A stretch of DNA of 64,000 nucleotides from Shewanella gelidimarina (GCF_023283945.1 NZ_JAKIKW010000007.1:62001-126000); one strand, 5' to 3'; numbered from the stretch's first letter, positions 1 to 10,800 are shown. Program-made: numbers and translations. The notes: generated from the sequence alone by a model not told the origin.

Positions 1-706
1 ACTAATAATCAATAACATAACTAGCTTTCAGCCCAATATCGACGATTGAAGTCTATCAAAGAAAACTTGAACCATTTCCAACAGAGTGGCTGCGGATAAA
101 GGACGCAGAATAAGTGAATTAGCGGGGATTGGTGAGTTTTAAGGTGTTGAATATTAACTCAATGGACTAACTGAGAAAAGGGGTCTTGAGGCGGTGAGTT
201 AGAGTCTAGTTTACTTGAATATACTGACAGCTATTTGAAAAGTGCCGTCGGCGTTTATCTAGGGGTTCGCAGTAGCGGCTAAGCTCCTGCAGCGTACCCA
301 CTGGGCCGTGAAAAAGTTGTCCAAACTCTGTGATGATTTTCACCCGAAAAACTAAAGCCACCCATCGTTAATCAATAACATAAGACATCATATACAAATG
401 CATAGGATTTGCGCAATGTTCGGTATTGGTGGTTTTCGAGGATCACTGAATGATAGCCTGATATAAGGAAAAGTAAGGTAAAGCTGCTTACGAAATCTAC
501 TATCGAATTGTTGTGGAAACACACAAAGGGGCAAAAGCTCGTTAGACGAAACTGCCAAATTGAATATGCAATGTTGATAACGCGGACGCTACTAGAAATT
601 CGACTATGCTTACCAAGCGTTGATATATATCAAGTTATATCACCTAAATGTCGTGTAAATTGCTTCGACCTTCCTTAATCAATCAGTCATATAAAGGATT
701 ATTGTC
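1..706. other. Gene-poor region upstream of the HupE-type gene
   Basis: I see no intact gene in these 706 bases. A short minus-strand frame around 225-345 reads like coding sequence for about 45 residues but has no recognisable family and stops early. Bases 17-44 resemble the edge of the dispersed repeat described at 3010-3143 (shared core ttcagcccatat-like block), so this may be a decayed end of the same element. The only clear functional signal is the FNR-type box at 620-633. Confidence 0.5.
620..633. promoter_or_regulatory. FNR/EtrA-type binding site upstream of the HupE-type gene
   Basis: The sequence is TTGAT-ATAT-ATCAA, a perfect match to the FNR consensus TTGAT-N4-ATCAA. It lies 73 bases before the GTG at 707. 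In Shewanella the FNR homologue EtrA uses this site. The position is compatible with activation under oxygen limitation, which would suit a nickel permease serving hydrogenase or urease; that link is inference. Confidence 0.6.
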
Positions 707-1285
707 GTGATGCGCTTAATTAGTTTAGTTTTCCTTACGCTTTTTTTTGCACTCCCAATCCAAGCCCATGAGCTACATTCTTCCGGTGGTTTTATTTCTG
801 GATTTAATCACCCCGTTCTCGGTTTTGATCATATGTTAGCCATGATATGTGTTGGGCTTTTAAGCACCCGACTTGGCGATCGTGCAATCTGGACCGTACC
901 CACTGTGTTTGTTTTATTCATGCTTATTGGTGGCATAATTGGCTTACTCGCGATACCGATTCCGTTCGTAGAGATAGGTATTGCTACTTCTGTTTTGTTA
1001 TTAGGGTTAGCATTAGCCATAGACAAAAGATTACCTCAGTTATTGGTAATGGGATTTGTCGCCCTATTCGCCATATTCCATGGTCATGCTCATGGTGTTG
1101 AGATGCCCCAACTAGCTGACCCCGCTCTCTACGTTTTAGGGTTTATCTTTGGTACTGCATCTATCCATATTGTTGGGGTTTTATTAGGTATGGCTATGCA
1201 GCAAAAAGACCCTCAGCATCGTTTAATTCGCTCATCTGGTGGCGTCATAGCACTTATCGGTGGTTATATTTTGGTCAGCATTTAG
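707..1285 (+). CDS. HupE/UreJ-type membrane protein (probable nickel permease)
   Basis: This is a 192-residue membrane protein of the HupE/UreJ family, which is thought to move nickel (or cobalt) across the envelope for hydrogenase or urease maturation. A signal peptide of about 20 residues ends in IQA before a histidine. The family motif HP-x-LGFDHMLAM follows at about 35-46, and a second histidine cluster (FHGHAHG) lies near residue 124-130. About five or six membrane segments cover the rest. The GTG at 707 or the ATG at 710 can start it; AAAGGA at 693-698 is well placed for either. No hydrogenase or urease genes are visible nearby, so the partner enzyme must lie elsewhere. An FNR-type box at 620-633 suggests control by oxygen. 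Confidence 0.85.
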   Translation: MMRLISLVFLTLFFALPIQAHELHSSGGFISGFNHPVLGFDHMLAMICVGLLSTRLGDRAIWTVPTVFVLFMLIGGIIGLLAIPIPFVEIGIATSVLLLGLALAIDKRLPQLLVMGFVALFAIFHGHAHGVEMPQLADPALYVLGFIFGTASIHIVGVLLGMAMQQKDPQHRLIRSSGGVIALIGGYILVSI

Positions 1286-1377
1286 TCGTTCCTATACCTT
1301 TTTGAGCCTGTCCAACACCGGAACTGGAATACTGTGTTGCTATAGAGTTTAAACTTGCTTCAGGCGAGAAATCTCAC

Positions 1378-1497
1378 TTGGAGCCTAGAAAGAATAAGCC
1401 CGCTATTATTAATCAGTTGCACGAAGCTGCGGCTGTACAACTTAGGCCTGTATTGATGACTACAGCCACTATGGTTATTGGCGTATTCCCACTTCTA
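1378..1497 (+). pseudogene. Fragment of an RND efflux permease
   Basis: About 25 residues read from 1415 onward (AVQLRPVLMTTATMVIGVFP) match the conserved block after transmembrane segment 11 of RND permeases. The intact permease at 30683-33766 has AAVRLRPVLMTTAAMVIGVVP at the same place. The similarity stops abruptly near 1497, where a different, minus-strand coding remnant begins. Nothing upstream or downstream restores an RND gene, so this is a relic of a lost pump. Confidence 0.7.
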
Positions 1498-1614
1498 ACT
1501 GGAGTTAATCGGGTCAGAGTAAAATTTAGCGGTGTCATTTTCGAAAACAGGGACATCAATTGAACCAACCTTTGGTGCAGGTATTTCATCCATAATTTGA
1601 TTAGTTGCTGTACG
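1495..1614 (-). pseudogene. C-terminal coding remnant of unknown family
   Basis: Read on the minus strand, this frame gives about 40 residues that look like protein (a core reading GSIDVPVFENDTAKF) and end at a TAG at 1495-1497. An in-frame TGA near 1615 cuts it off upstream, while the neighbouring frame continues with plausible residues, so a frameshift is likely. I do not recognise the family. It abuts the RND fragment, marking a rearrangement junction. Confidence 0.35.
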
Positions 1615-2205
1615 TCAAAAGCCGATGAATCTTGAGTTGTCGAAATCACGATCTAACCAACTTTGGGGGGAAAGTGAGTTAGCTCAGACCAAAGAGGTTC
1701 CAATTGCCTGCGGCTGGCATATGTGCAGACGCAACTGAGGCTCGCTGCAACTCTTTATAAAATGAAGGGTCCATGTAAGCTCAACGAGGGCATCTAATCC
1801 CCAAGAATGGCGGAAATACCAAATTATGTAGGGAACAGAATTGGCCATGTTTCCGAAGCCTGATGCTTCAAAATTGATAGCTTTCACTCTCGGCCAAATT
1901 AGGGCAAAAGCCCCACTACCTTGGTCAAGCGTTGCTTGATAAACCTCAAGACCACTAACCAACTTTGCGTGCATAAATGAGTTAGAGCAGCAAGGGAAGT
2001 TGATGAAGCTAAATATGGACACTGGAAATGAAGTTATTCCTTCATAACATGCTAAAAATTGTTGGCTGAAATTTTAGGGACGAAAATAGCCAATTGTATT
2101 CAGTCCTTATTTATTAACTTGTTCTGAATTATTTCATAGTCAATTAATTGAAAATATAGAACTTCAAGCTGACAATTATAAATATAACATTGAGGCTGTA
2201 CTGAG
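1498..2205. other. Decayed intergenic stretch with repeat copies
   Basis: No intact gene is supported here. The stretch contains the minus-strand remnant at 1495-1614, dispersed-repeat copy A (1656-1788) and a truncated repeat edge at 1957-1990. The open frame of 112 codons on the minus strand across 1684-2022 is explained by the repeat and has no recognisable domain. Confidence 0.5.
1656..1788. repeat. Dispersed repeat, copy A
   Basis: This block aligns with 3010-3143 over about 130 bases, with shared words such as ggttccaat, cctgcgg, gctgcaa and tgtaagctcaacga. Read on the minus strand both copies give the same pattern (VELT, then FIK-x-CS, then PQ-x-IGT, then stop), so the two share ancestry. 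The edge aaccaactttg...gagttag recurs alone at 1957-1990. Confidence 0.65.
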
Positions 2206-2871
2206 CTATTTGCCAATATCATTAAAACCATAAACATCGAACCCTCTCATCGTAGCCGGCCTTTCATTACATCGACAAACCCATGCAGTTATATTTTTAA
2301 AGGATTCAAGCTCCAATTGTTCACTTGCCTTATAGAACATATCTAACCACATGACCCATGGGAATATTGATATATCTACAATGCTATATTTATTAGCAAT
2401 AATGTAATTTTGGCCTTGAAGCTTATCATCTAATATTTTTAGAAGTCGTACTGTTTCTTTTTCAAACCGCGCTTCAGGATAAGGGTGATTACAATTTTCT
2501 TTTCCATAAGTATGGAAGTGACCAAAAGCTCCAAACATCGGCCCAATATTGGCGGCCTGAAAAAATAGCCACTGTATAGCCTCACATCTAGTAGCTGAGT
2601 CCTGTGGTAGCAATTTTCCTGATTTTTCTGCCAGATACAGTAAAATGGCTCCAGATTCCATTATTGATATCGGCTTTCCACCTGGGCCACTTGGATCAAT
2701 AACAGCCGGTATTTTCCCATTAGGATTTATCTTTCTAAATTCTTCAGCAAACTGATCTCCCTTTAAAATATCAACGGTATGGATATCGTATGTAAGACCC
2801 ATTTCTTCCAATGCAATCGGAATTTTAATTCCGTTAGGCGATCCTAAAGCATAGACCTGTATATTTTTCAT
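2206..2871 (-). CDS. Glutathione S-transferase, YfcG/YghU (nu-class) type
   Basis: This 221-residue protein has a thioredoxin-like N-terminal domain (about 1-85) and an all-helical C-terminal domain (about 90-210). The active-site stretch GSPNG near residue 10-14, the cis-proline block NGKIPAV near 52-58 and the ESGAILLYLAEK block near 72-83 match E. coli YfcG, a glutathione-dependent disulfide-bond reductase of the nu class. In that class the conserved Asn rather than Tyr or Ser handles glutathione. It is cytosolic and monocistronic. The start has no strong Shine-Dalgarno sequence but the N-terminus aligns well with YfcG. Its flanks are decayed repeats, so it may belong to an acquired segment. 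Confidence 0.9.
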   Translation of the reverse strand: MKNIQVYALGSPNGIKIPIALEEMGLTYDIHTVDILKGDQFAEEFRKINPNGKIPAVIDPSGPGGKPISIMESGAILLYLAEKSGKLLPQDSATRCEAIQWLFFQAANIGPMFGAFGHFHTYGKENCNHPYPEARFEKETVRLLKILDDKLQGQNYIIANKYSIVDISIFPWVMWLDMFYKASEQLELESFKNITAWVCRCNERPATMRGFDVYGFNDIGK

Positions 2872-3512
2872 GAGATCGATTCCTTACATTCCTGATGCAT
2901 AACAGCTTACTACACGGAATGCCTGATAACGCCGACCGTGTGAGTTATTTTTACTTTAGTTTGAACATAATGAACTTGAGTCGATAACATAAAACCGACG
3001 CTACCATTCATCTCACCTTGGGGCATAAATGGTTAGCTTCAGCCCATATTGGTTCCAATGACCTGCGGTCGGTGCATGTGCAAATACTGTAGGGGCATGC
3101 TGCAATTTTTTATGAAAGAGATGGTCTCTGTAAGCTCAACGAAAATCTCTGCCCTCCATGACCGCTCTGCTGTTTCATCCCTGAAACCAAAAGCCTCAGA
3201 CGCATCTACACTAAATTATAAAGGCGCAGCTTGATAAGTTTAGGTTATCTAGACTAACGACCTACAAACAAGCTTTAGCGCAAAAGTAATTGACCTCAAT
3301 ACCCTAGAGGCCACCACCCTCTCTACTAAAGTGAGCTTCTGCTTACATTGTTAAAAACCGCAACAATTGAACTTTTTCGCTACATCACCCATCAAAATAA
3401 CCAACAAACATTCACACTCACAACTTAAGCTGTTGTATATAAAGGAAATTAAACCTTGGCATACATAATGCTTAGTAAAGCCTAATGAAATAACTTAAAT
3501 GGGTTTAAAGAC
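2872..3512. other. Intergenic region between the GST gene and the RND operon
   Basis: No gene is supported. The first part holds dispersed-repeat copy B (3010-3143). The last 250 bases presumably contain the promoter of the RND operon, but I could not identify a convincing -35/-10 pair. Confidence 0.5.
3010..3143. repeat. Dispersed repeat, copy B
   Basis: This is the second, diverged copy of the element at 1656-1788, in the same orientation and about 1.35 kb away. The minus-strand translation keeps the VELT / FIK-NCS / PQVIGT pattern and ends in a stop. The pair flanks the GST gene. Confidence 0.65.
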
Positions 3513-4574
3513 ATGGAAGCATTCAAAAACAAAAAAATCATTCTCCCAATACTACTTGCTGCACTGCTTAGTGCTTGTGGCGCAGAAGAAGAGGTTAAAG
3601 AAGAAGAGAAATATGCCGTCCCTGTAGAGACAACCACAGTGATCCAAGGGGATGTATCGTCATTTTATAGCACTACCGCGACCCTTGAAGCACCAGAAGA
3701 AGCTAAAGTTGTTACCCGCATTGCCGGACTTATCCAGTCAATCAATGTTGAAGAAGGTGATCGCGTCGCTAAAGGCCAGCTGTTGGCGATTATCGATTCA
3801 AAAAGACAGAAATTTGATTTAGACCGCTCACAAGCCGAAGTTGAGATTATTCAACAAGAACTGAATCGCCTCAAAAAAATCAACAACAAGCAGTTTTTTA
3901 GTGCCGACTCTATGGCTAAACTCGAATATAACCTACAAGCTGCCATGGCTAAACGTGATTTGGCCGCATTGTACGTACAAGAAAGCATGATCCGCTCACC
4001 CATTGAAGGTGTGGTCGCGACGCGATTTGTGAAATCTGGCAATATGGCTAAAGAGTTCGACGAACTGTTTTATATCGTTAACCAAGATGAGCTGTACGGC
4101 ATTGTCCACCTCCCAGAGCAGCAGCTGCAACACCTCCGCTTGGGACAAGATGCACAGATTTTTGCCAACAAACATACTCAAGATACCACTCACGCGACAG
4201 TGTTGCGGATAAGCCCTATTGTTGATGCTCAAAGCGGTACGTTTAAAGTCACGCTTTCAGTGCCAAACCAAAAGGCAACCTTAAAAGCTGGGATGTTTAC
4301 CCGTGTAGAGCTTAGATACGACACTCATAATGACGTAATAACCGTTCCTTATAACGCGCTTGTAAATCAAGACAATGAATTTGCCCTTTATGTGATTGAC
4401 GGAACAAGCGCTAATCGCCGCACAGTAACACTCGGTTATCGCGAAGCAGATACAGTAGAAGTGGTTGCTGGTATCGAACCTGGCGAGCAAATCGTTATTC
4501 GTGGTCATCAAAATCTAAAAGACCAATCGCTCGTTGAAGTGATTAGCTCTTTAGATATTGCATCAGCCAAGTAG
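3513..4574 (+). CDS. RND efflux periplasmic adaptor lipoprotein
   Basis: This is a membrane fusion protein of 353 residues that would link the two following permeases to an outer-membrane channel. A lipoprotein signal ends at the lipobox LSAC (Cys22). It is followed by an acidic linker, a lipoyl-like half near 65-95 (GDRVAKGQLLAIID), a short helical hairpin, the second lipoyl half around 150-165 (IRSPIEGVVATRFV), and beta-barrel and membrane-proximal domains. It ends 16 bases before the likely start of the next gene, so the three genes form an operon. No outer-membrane factor is encoded, so a TolC-type protein elsewhere is expected. Substrate is unknown. Confidence 0.9.
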   Translation: MEAFKNKKIILPILLAALLSACGAEEEVKEEEKYAVPVETTTVIQGDVSSFYSTTATLEAPEEAKVVTRIAGLIQSINVEEGDRVAKGQLLAIIDSKRQKFDLDRSQAEVEIIQQELNRLKKINNKQFFSADSMAKLEYNLQAAMAKRDLAALYVQESMIRSPIEGVVATRFVKSGNMAKEFDELFYIVNQDELYGIVHLPEQQLQHLRLGQDAQIFANKHTQDTTHATVLRISPIVDAQSGTFKVTLSVPNQKATLKAGMFTRVELRYDTHNDVITVPYNALVNQDNEFALYVIDGTSANRRTVTLGYREADTVEVVAGIEPGEQIVIRGHQNLKDQSLVEVISSLDIASAK

Positions 4575-4590
4575 ACCGGGAGTCAACGCT

Positions 4591-7500
4591 ATGTCAATAA
4601 TAAAAACCTCGGTAAACCGACCGGTTACCGTGTGGATGTTTATGTTTGCCGTCATTCTTTTCGGCATGGTTGGATTTTCACGCTTAGCAGTGAAACTACT
4701 GCCTGATTTAAGCTATCCAACCATTACCATACGCACGCAATATGTGGGTGCTGCGCCCGTTGAAGTAGAACAACTGGTATCAAAACCTATTGAAGAAGCC
4801 GCAGGTATTGTTAAAGGCTTACGTAAAATTAACTCTATTTCTCGTTCTGGTATGTCTGATGTGGTGCTCGAGTTTGAATGGGGTACTGACATGGATATGG
4901 CCAGTCTCGATGTACGAGAAAAACTTGATACTATTGAATTGCCATTAGATGTTAAAAAGCCGTTGTTGCTGCGGTTTAATCCCAATTTAGATCCCATTGT
5001 CCGTCTCGCATTATCGGTTCCGAGTACCAGTTCTGATGTGGCTGAATCTGCGAGCGAAAGTGATTTAAAGCAGATGCGTACCTATGCTGAAGAGGAGTTG
5101 AAACGTCAACTTGAGTCATTATCTGGCGTCGCAGCGGTGCGTCTTTCAGGTGGACTACAGCAGGAAGTTCATATACTGCTCAATCAACAAAAGCTCACTC
5201 AGCTTAACCTCAGCGCCGATCTTATTCGTGCTCGTATCGCCGAAGAAAATATTAACCTTTCCGCTGGCAAGGTTATTCAAGGTGACAAAGAGTATTTAGT
5301 CAGAACCTTAAACCAATTCAACTCATTGGATGAGCTCGGACAAATTGTTATCTATCGCGATGAACAAACGTTAGTGAGATTGTTTGAAGTTGCCGATATT
5401 GTTGACTCGTATAAAGAGCGTAACGATATCACCCGTATTGGCGATAGAGAGTCGATTGAGTTAGCCATTTACAAAGAGGGTGATGCCAATACAGTGGCTG
5501 TCGCGCGTAAGGTCACTGACGAACTCGAAAAACTCAACAAAAACAGCCCCAAGGCTGAATTAAAAGTCATTTACGATCAATCAGAATTTATTGAAAGTGC
5601 CGTCAATGAAGTCACATCGGCTGCGCTCATCGGTAGTCTATTGTCTATGTTGGTTATCTATCTATTTTTAAGAGATATTATTCCAACCCTTATTATTTCA
5701 ATCTCAATCCCCTTCTCCGTTATTGCCACCTTTAACATGATGTATTTTGCCGGTATTAGCCTCAATATTATGTCTCTTGGCGGCATCGCATTGGCCGTGG
5801 GCTTGCTCGTCGATAACGCTATTGTGGTGCTGGAAAATATAGATCGCTGTAAATCACTGGGCATGAGTAAACTCGAAGCCGCTGTCACTGGGACTAAAGA
5901 GGTTTCAGGTGCCATCTTTGCTTCAACATTAACCACGCTCGCCGTATTTATTCCTTTGGTCTTTGTTGATGGTGTGGCTGGTGCGTTATTTTCAGACCAA
6001 GCACTTACCGTGGCTTTTGCGCTACTGGCATCGCTGTTAGTGGCACTCACCACCATCCCGATGTTAGCCTCACGTGAAGGTTTTAAAGCCCTACCACCAC
6101 TATTAACAAAGTCTGAAAAAATCAAACCAGACACCACATTTGGAAAATTTAAGCACTACAGTGCAACTGTCTTTTCATTTCCTTTCATACTACTATTCAA
6201 CTACATACCCAGCGCACTATTGACGCTAACGTTAATTATAGGCCGCACTGTCTCTTGGGTTGTAGGACTCGTTATGCGCCCGTTGAGTAGCGCATTTAAC
6301 TGGATTTATAGTTTGCTTGAAGCTGGCTACCACCGTCTGTTGGCAGCGGCCTTAAGGTTTAAAGTGCTCACCTTGTCTATTGCTATCGGTATTACGGCAG
6401 GCGCTGCGTTACTAGTGCCAAGCTTAGGGATGGAGCTCATTCCACCGATGAACCAAGGTGAGTTCTACGTTGAAGTATTACTCCCACCAGGGACTGAAGT
6501 GTCTGAAACAGACAAAGTACTGCGCACGCTCGCACTCTCTATTAAAGATAGAGCCGATGTAAAGCATGCCTACAGCCAAGCGGGTAGCGGCGGTTTAATG
6601 ACCTCAGATACTTCACGCGGTGGAGAAAACTGGGGACGTTTACAAGTTGTACTGGCCGATCATGATGCTTTTGACGCTGTCACGCAAAAATTACGTACCG
6701 TCGCAATGCGGATCCCAGAGCTTGAAGCCAAGATCCAACATCCTGAGCTGTTTAGTTTCAAGACTCCACTTGAAATTGAACTCGTAGGTTACGATCTCGC
6801 CCAACTTAAAACCACGGCTGATACCTTAGTTGAAGCCTTGTCTGAATCGGACCGATTTGCCGATATCAATACCAGCTTGCGAGATGGCCAGCCAGAGTTA
6901 AGCATTCGATTTGATCATCAGCGTCTTGCTGCCTTAGGTATGGATGCACCCTCTGTTGCAAACCGCATTGCTCAACGCATTGGTGGCACAGTTGCCAGTC
7001 AATATACGGTGCGCGATCGTAAGATAGATATCTTGGTTCGCAGTGAACTAGATGAGCGTAATCAAATTAGTGATATCGACTCAATGATCATCAATCCAAA
7101 CAGTAATCGCCCGATTTCGCTGAGTGCCGTTGCTGATGTCACCCTCAAGCTTGGCCCTTCTGCTATCAATAGAATAAGCCAACAACGCGTGGCTATTGTG
7201 TCGGCCAACTTAGCTTATGGCGACCTTAATGATGCGGTGTTAACCGCCCGAGAAATTTTGGCAAATCAAACACTACCCACTTCAATTCAGGCGCGTTTTG
7301 GCGGTCAAAATGAAGAGATGGAACATTCATTCCAGTCGTTACAAGTTGCATTAGTGTTAGCAGTGTTCTTGGTGTATCTGGTCATGGCAAGTCAGTTTGA
7401 ATCGCTATTGCACCCTTTACTCATTCTTATCGCAGTGCCAATGGCTGTCGGCGGCAGTATTTTGGGGCTTTATATCACTCAAACTCACTTGAGCGTGGTG

Positions 7501-7884
7501 GTGTTTATTGGCTTAATTATGCTTGCTGGTATTGTGGTCAACAACGCTATTGTACTGGTTGACAGAATTAATCAATTACGCCGTTCAGGGCAAGATAAAC
7601 TAACCGCAATAACAAACGCAGCAGAGTCACGCTTACGTCCAATTATCATGACCACCATGACAACCGCTCTCGGATTATCACCCATGGCCTTAGGCTTAGG
7701 TGATGGCAGCGAAGTGCGCGCGCCAATGGCTATTACGGTAATATTTGGTCTATCGCTATCAACATTGTTGACGCTGGTTGTCATCCCCGCTCTTTATGCA
7801 CTTTTTGACCGCAAGGATTATGCTCAAGAAACGACAGAGCCACAAAGTAGCGATTCAGTAATAACTGAAGGAGGCCAGGCATGA
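4591..7884 (+). CDS. RND efflux permease, first of a pair
   Basis: This is an inner-membrane proton-driven pump of 1097 residues, longer than the usual 1020-1050 because of an insertion (about 500-590) containing extra hydrophobic segments between the two halves. N-terminal transmembrane helix, large periplasmic loops and the TM4 motif LLVDNAIVVLENIDR are clear. The second acidic residue of the common DD relay pair is Asn here. I chose ATG 4591, with GGGAG just upstream, over an upstream TTG at 4558 that would overlap the adaptor gene. The gene overlaps the next permease by four bases (ATGA), so the two are probably co-translated and may form a mixed trimer, as MdtB and MdtC do. Confidence 0.9.
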   Translation: MSIIKTSVNRPVTVWMFMFAVILFGMVGFSRLAVKLLPDLSYPTITIRTQYVGAAPVEVEQLVSKPIEEAAGIVKGLRKINSISRSGMSDVVLEFEWGTDMDMASLDVREKLDTIELPLDVKKPLLLRFNPNLDPIVRLALSVPSTSSDVAESASESDLKQMRTYAEEELKRQLESLSGVAAVRLSGGLQQEVHILLNQQKLTQLNLSADLIRARIAEENINLSAGKVIQGDKEYLVRTLNQFNSLDELGQIVIYRDEQTLVRLFEVADIVDSYKERNDITRIGDRESIELAIYKEGDANTVAVARKVTDELEKLNKNSPKAELKVIYDQSEFIESAVNEVTSAALIGSLLSMLVIYLFLRDIIPTLIISISIPFSVIATFNMMYFAGISLNIMSLGGIALAVGLLVDNAIVVLENIDRCKSLGMSKLEAAVTGTKEVSGAIFASTLTTLAVFIPLVFVDGVAGALFSDQALTVAFALLASLLVALTTIPMLASREGFKALPPLLTKSEKIKPDTTFGKFKHYSATVFSFPFILLFNYIPSALLTLTLIIGRTVSWVVGLVMRPLSSAFNWIYSLLEAGYHRLLAAALRFKVLTLSIAIGITAGAALLVPSLGMELIPPMNQGEFYVEVLLPPGTEVSETDKVLRTLALSIKDRADVKHAYSQAGSGGLMTSDTSRGGENWGRLQVVLADHDAFDAVTQKLRTVAMRIPELEAKIQHPELFSFKTPLEIELVGYDLAQLKTTADTLVEALSESDRFADINTSLRDGQPELSIRFDHQRLAALGMDAPSVANRIAQRIGGTVASQYTVRDRKIDILVRSELDERNQISDIDSMIINPNSNRPISLSAVADVTLKLGPSAINRISQQRVAIVSANLAYGDLNDAVLTAREILANQTLPTSIQARFGGQNEEMEHSFQSLQVALVLAVFLVYLVMASQFESLLHPLLILIAVPMAVGGSILGLYITQTHLSVVVFIGLIMLAGIVVNNAIVLVDRINQLRRSGQDKLTAITNAAESRLRPIIMTTMTTALGLSPMALGLGDGSEVRAPMAITVIFGLSLSTLLTLVVIPALYALFDRKDYAQETTEPQSSDSVITEGGQA

Positions 7885-10800
7885 GTATCACCCGCTTAGC
7901 CATTGCAAGGCCGGTAACCACGGCGATGTTTTTTGTCGCTATTTTACTCTTCGGCCTTGCCTCTAGCAGATTGTTACCGCTAGAGATGTTTCCTGGAATC
8001 GACATTCCTCAGGTCATCGTTGAAGTCCCCTACAAGGGGTCAACGCCGTCTGAAGTCGAACGAGACATCACCAGTATCTTGGAAGAAACGCTTGCCACCA
8101 TGGGGGGCATAGAAGAGCTTCGCTCTAGCTCTTCGCAAAACGGCGCTGAAATAGAGCTCAGAATGAAGTGGGGAGAAAACGTTGCCACTAAAAGCTTAGA
8201 AGCGAGAGAGAAAGTCGACTCTGTGCGTCACTTGCTGCCAAAAGATGTCGAACGTGTTTTTATCAGGCAATTCAGTACCGCCGATATGCCCGTACTCAAT
8301 TTACGTATATCCAGTGACCGAGAACTGTCTGGTGCATTTGATTTGCTCGATAAACAACTAAAGAGACCACTGGAGCGCGTTGAAGGCGTGTCTCAAGTGA
8401 CCTTGTATGGCGTCGAGCAAAAGCAGATAGAAATTCGCATTAATGCAGACAAACTTGCCGCGAGCAACATCTCTATCAAAGACCTCACTCGTCGCATGCA
8501 GCAAGAAAACTTTGTGATAAGCGCAGGTGTATTAAAAACCGATTCACGTGTTTATCAAGTATCTCCTAAAGGGGAGTTTAGAAATCTCGATGAGATAAAC
8601 TCGCTAGTACTTACCCCTGGGATCACGTTAGGCGATATCGCATCGGTGAAATTTGCCTTGCCTGAGCGTTTAGACGGTCGTCATTTAGACCAAAATTATG
8701 CTGTCGGTTTGGATGTTTTCAAAGAATCGGGAGCTAACTTAGTCGACGTATCGGCTCGCGTAATGAAAGTCATCGAAAGAGCTAAGCAAGATCAGCAATT
8801 TCAAGGAATTAAACTCTTTGTAATGGAAGATCAAGCCTATGGCGTAACATCATCGCTGAAGGATTTATTAACCGCAGGCTTGATTGGCGCCCTGCTCTCT
8901 TTTGTGGTGCTGTATCTGTTTATACGTAACCTAAAAATGACCTTGGTCATTGTGTCATCGGTCCCTATCGCTATTTGTATGACGCTCGCCGCGATGTATT
9001 TACTGGGATACAGTTTAAACATCCTCTCGATGATGGGGCTGCTGCTCGCCGTCGGGATGTTAATTGATAACGCCGTTGTGGTCACCGAAAGTGTATTACA
9101 AGAAAAACAGCTACAAAAGATAGCAGAAGGAGCTTCACAACAAGCATCAAAAAACGACAATAGCTCAGTACTCAATGGTGTCGATAAAGTGTCGCTGGCG
9201 GTGCTAGCGGGTACCTTAACGACCGCCATTGTATTTCTACCCAATATCTTCGGCGTTAAAGTCGAGTTAACGATTTTTCTTGAACACGTCGCCATCGCTA
9301 TCTGCATTTCGCTAGCGGCATCACTTTTGGTCGCCAAAACTCTGTTGCCATTGATGCTCAGTAAAATGGAGTTTGACCTACCTGAAAAAGTACATGAGAG
9401 TAAATTACAACAACGCTACCTTAAAAGTCTTAACTGGATATTGGCGAGACCGCGTCTATCTGGAGTGATAGCGTTATTACTACTCGCGTCGACAGCGTTA
9501 CCACTGTCAATGGTGCAGCAGGATCAATCCGATGGTGAAGGTAATAATCGACTCTATATCAACTATCAAGTTGAAGGACGTCATAGTTTGGATGTTACCG
9601 AAGCCATGATTAATAAAATGGAGGATTACCTTTACGCCAACCAAGACAAGTTCCATATCGACTCAGTGTATAGCTATTTTGCAGCAGATAGAGGCCAATC
9701 GACTTTGCTGCTAAAAGAAGATATTGAAGTGGATATGAAATCCCTTAAAAAAACCATTCGCGAAGGGTTTCCTAAATTTTCTATCGCAAAACCGCAATTT
9801 GGTTGGGGGGGAGAGAATAACGGCATTAGGGTGTCACTGACAGGTCGCTCTACCACTGAGCTAATCCACATCAGCGAACAAGTCATTCCGTTACTGAGTG
9901 CTATTGAAGGCTTAACCGATGTGCGTTCAGAACTGAGCGGTGCTCAACAAGAAGTGGTGATTCGAATTGATCGTGAAATGGCCGCGAGACTCGATCTTAA
10001 ATTAAATGAAGTGGCATCGAGTATCTCAATGGCATTGCGCGGAACTCAGTTACGTTCATTCCGCCATGATCCCAACGGCGAGCTCCGTATTGAGATGGCC
10101 TATGAGCAACAGTGGCGTTTATCACTTGAAAAGCTTAAACAGCTGCCTATTATTCGTATCGATAGCCGCGTTTATACGTTAGATAGCCTCGCTACCATTG
10201 AGATTTTGCCGCGATTCGACACCATTCGCCATTATGACAGACAAACGGCATTGTCTATTGGCGCTAACTTGGATGACATGACCACCGAAGAGGCTCAAGA
10301 AAAAATTACCCAAGTCATGGAAGCAATAAACTTCCCTGCGGGTTATGGATACTCACTGCGAGGCGGTTTTCAAAAGCAAGATGAAGATGAAGCAGTAATG
10401 GCAACCAATATGATTCTAGCTATCGCGATGATCTATATTGTCATGGCAGCTCTGTTTGAATCCTTACTGTTACCCACAGCCATTATCACCTCAATCTTGT
10501 TTTCGATTACTGGCGTATTTTGGGCATTACTGTTTACGGGAACGCCGATGTCCATTATGGCCATGATCGGTATATTGATTTTGATGGGGATTGTGGTCAA
10601 CAACGGCATTGTATTGGTCGATCAGATTAACCAGCTTAATCCAGAGCTAGATAAACTCTCTGAAGCCATCAGCCAAGTATGTCATACCCGCTTACGTCCA
10701 GTGCTGATGACAGTAGGCACCACGGTATTGGGCTTGGTTCCTTTAGCGATGGGAGATGCACAACTGGGTGGCGGTGGTCCATCGTATTCACCGATGGCGA

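Noticed and set aside
1654..1990. Integron attC-like arrangement (repeated gttag-containing edges)
   Set aside because: Core sites do not match the RYYYAAC/GTTRRRY pair and there is no integrase or cassette order.
1684..2022. Minus-strand open frame of 112 codons
   Set aside because: Its C-terminal half is the dispersed repeat also found at 3010-3143, and the rest has no recognisable domain, signal or ribosome site.
3049..3234. Plus-strand open frame of 61 codons
   Set aside because: It runs antisense through repeat copy B; the composition is not protein-like.
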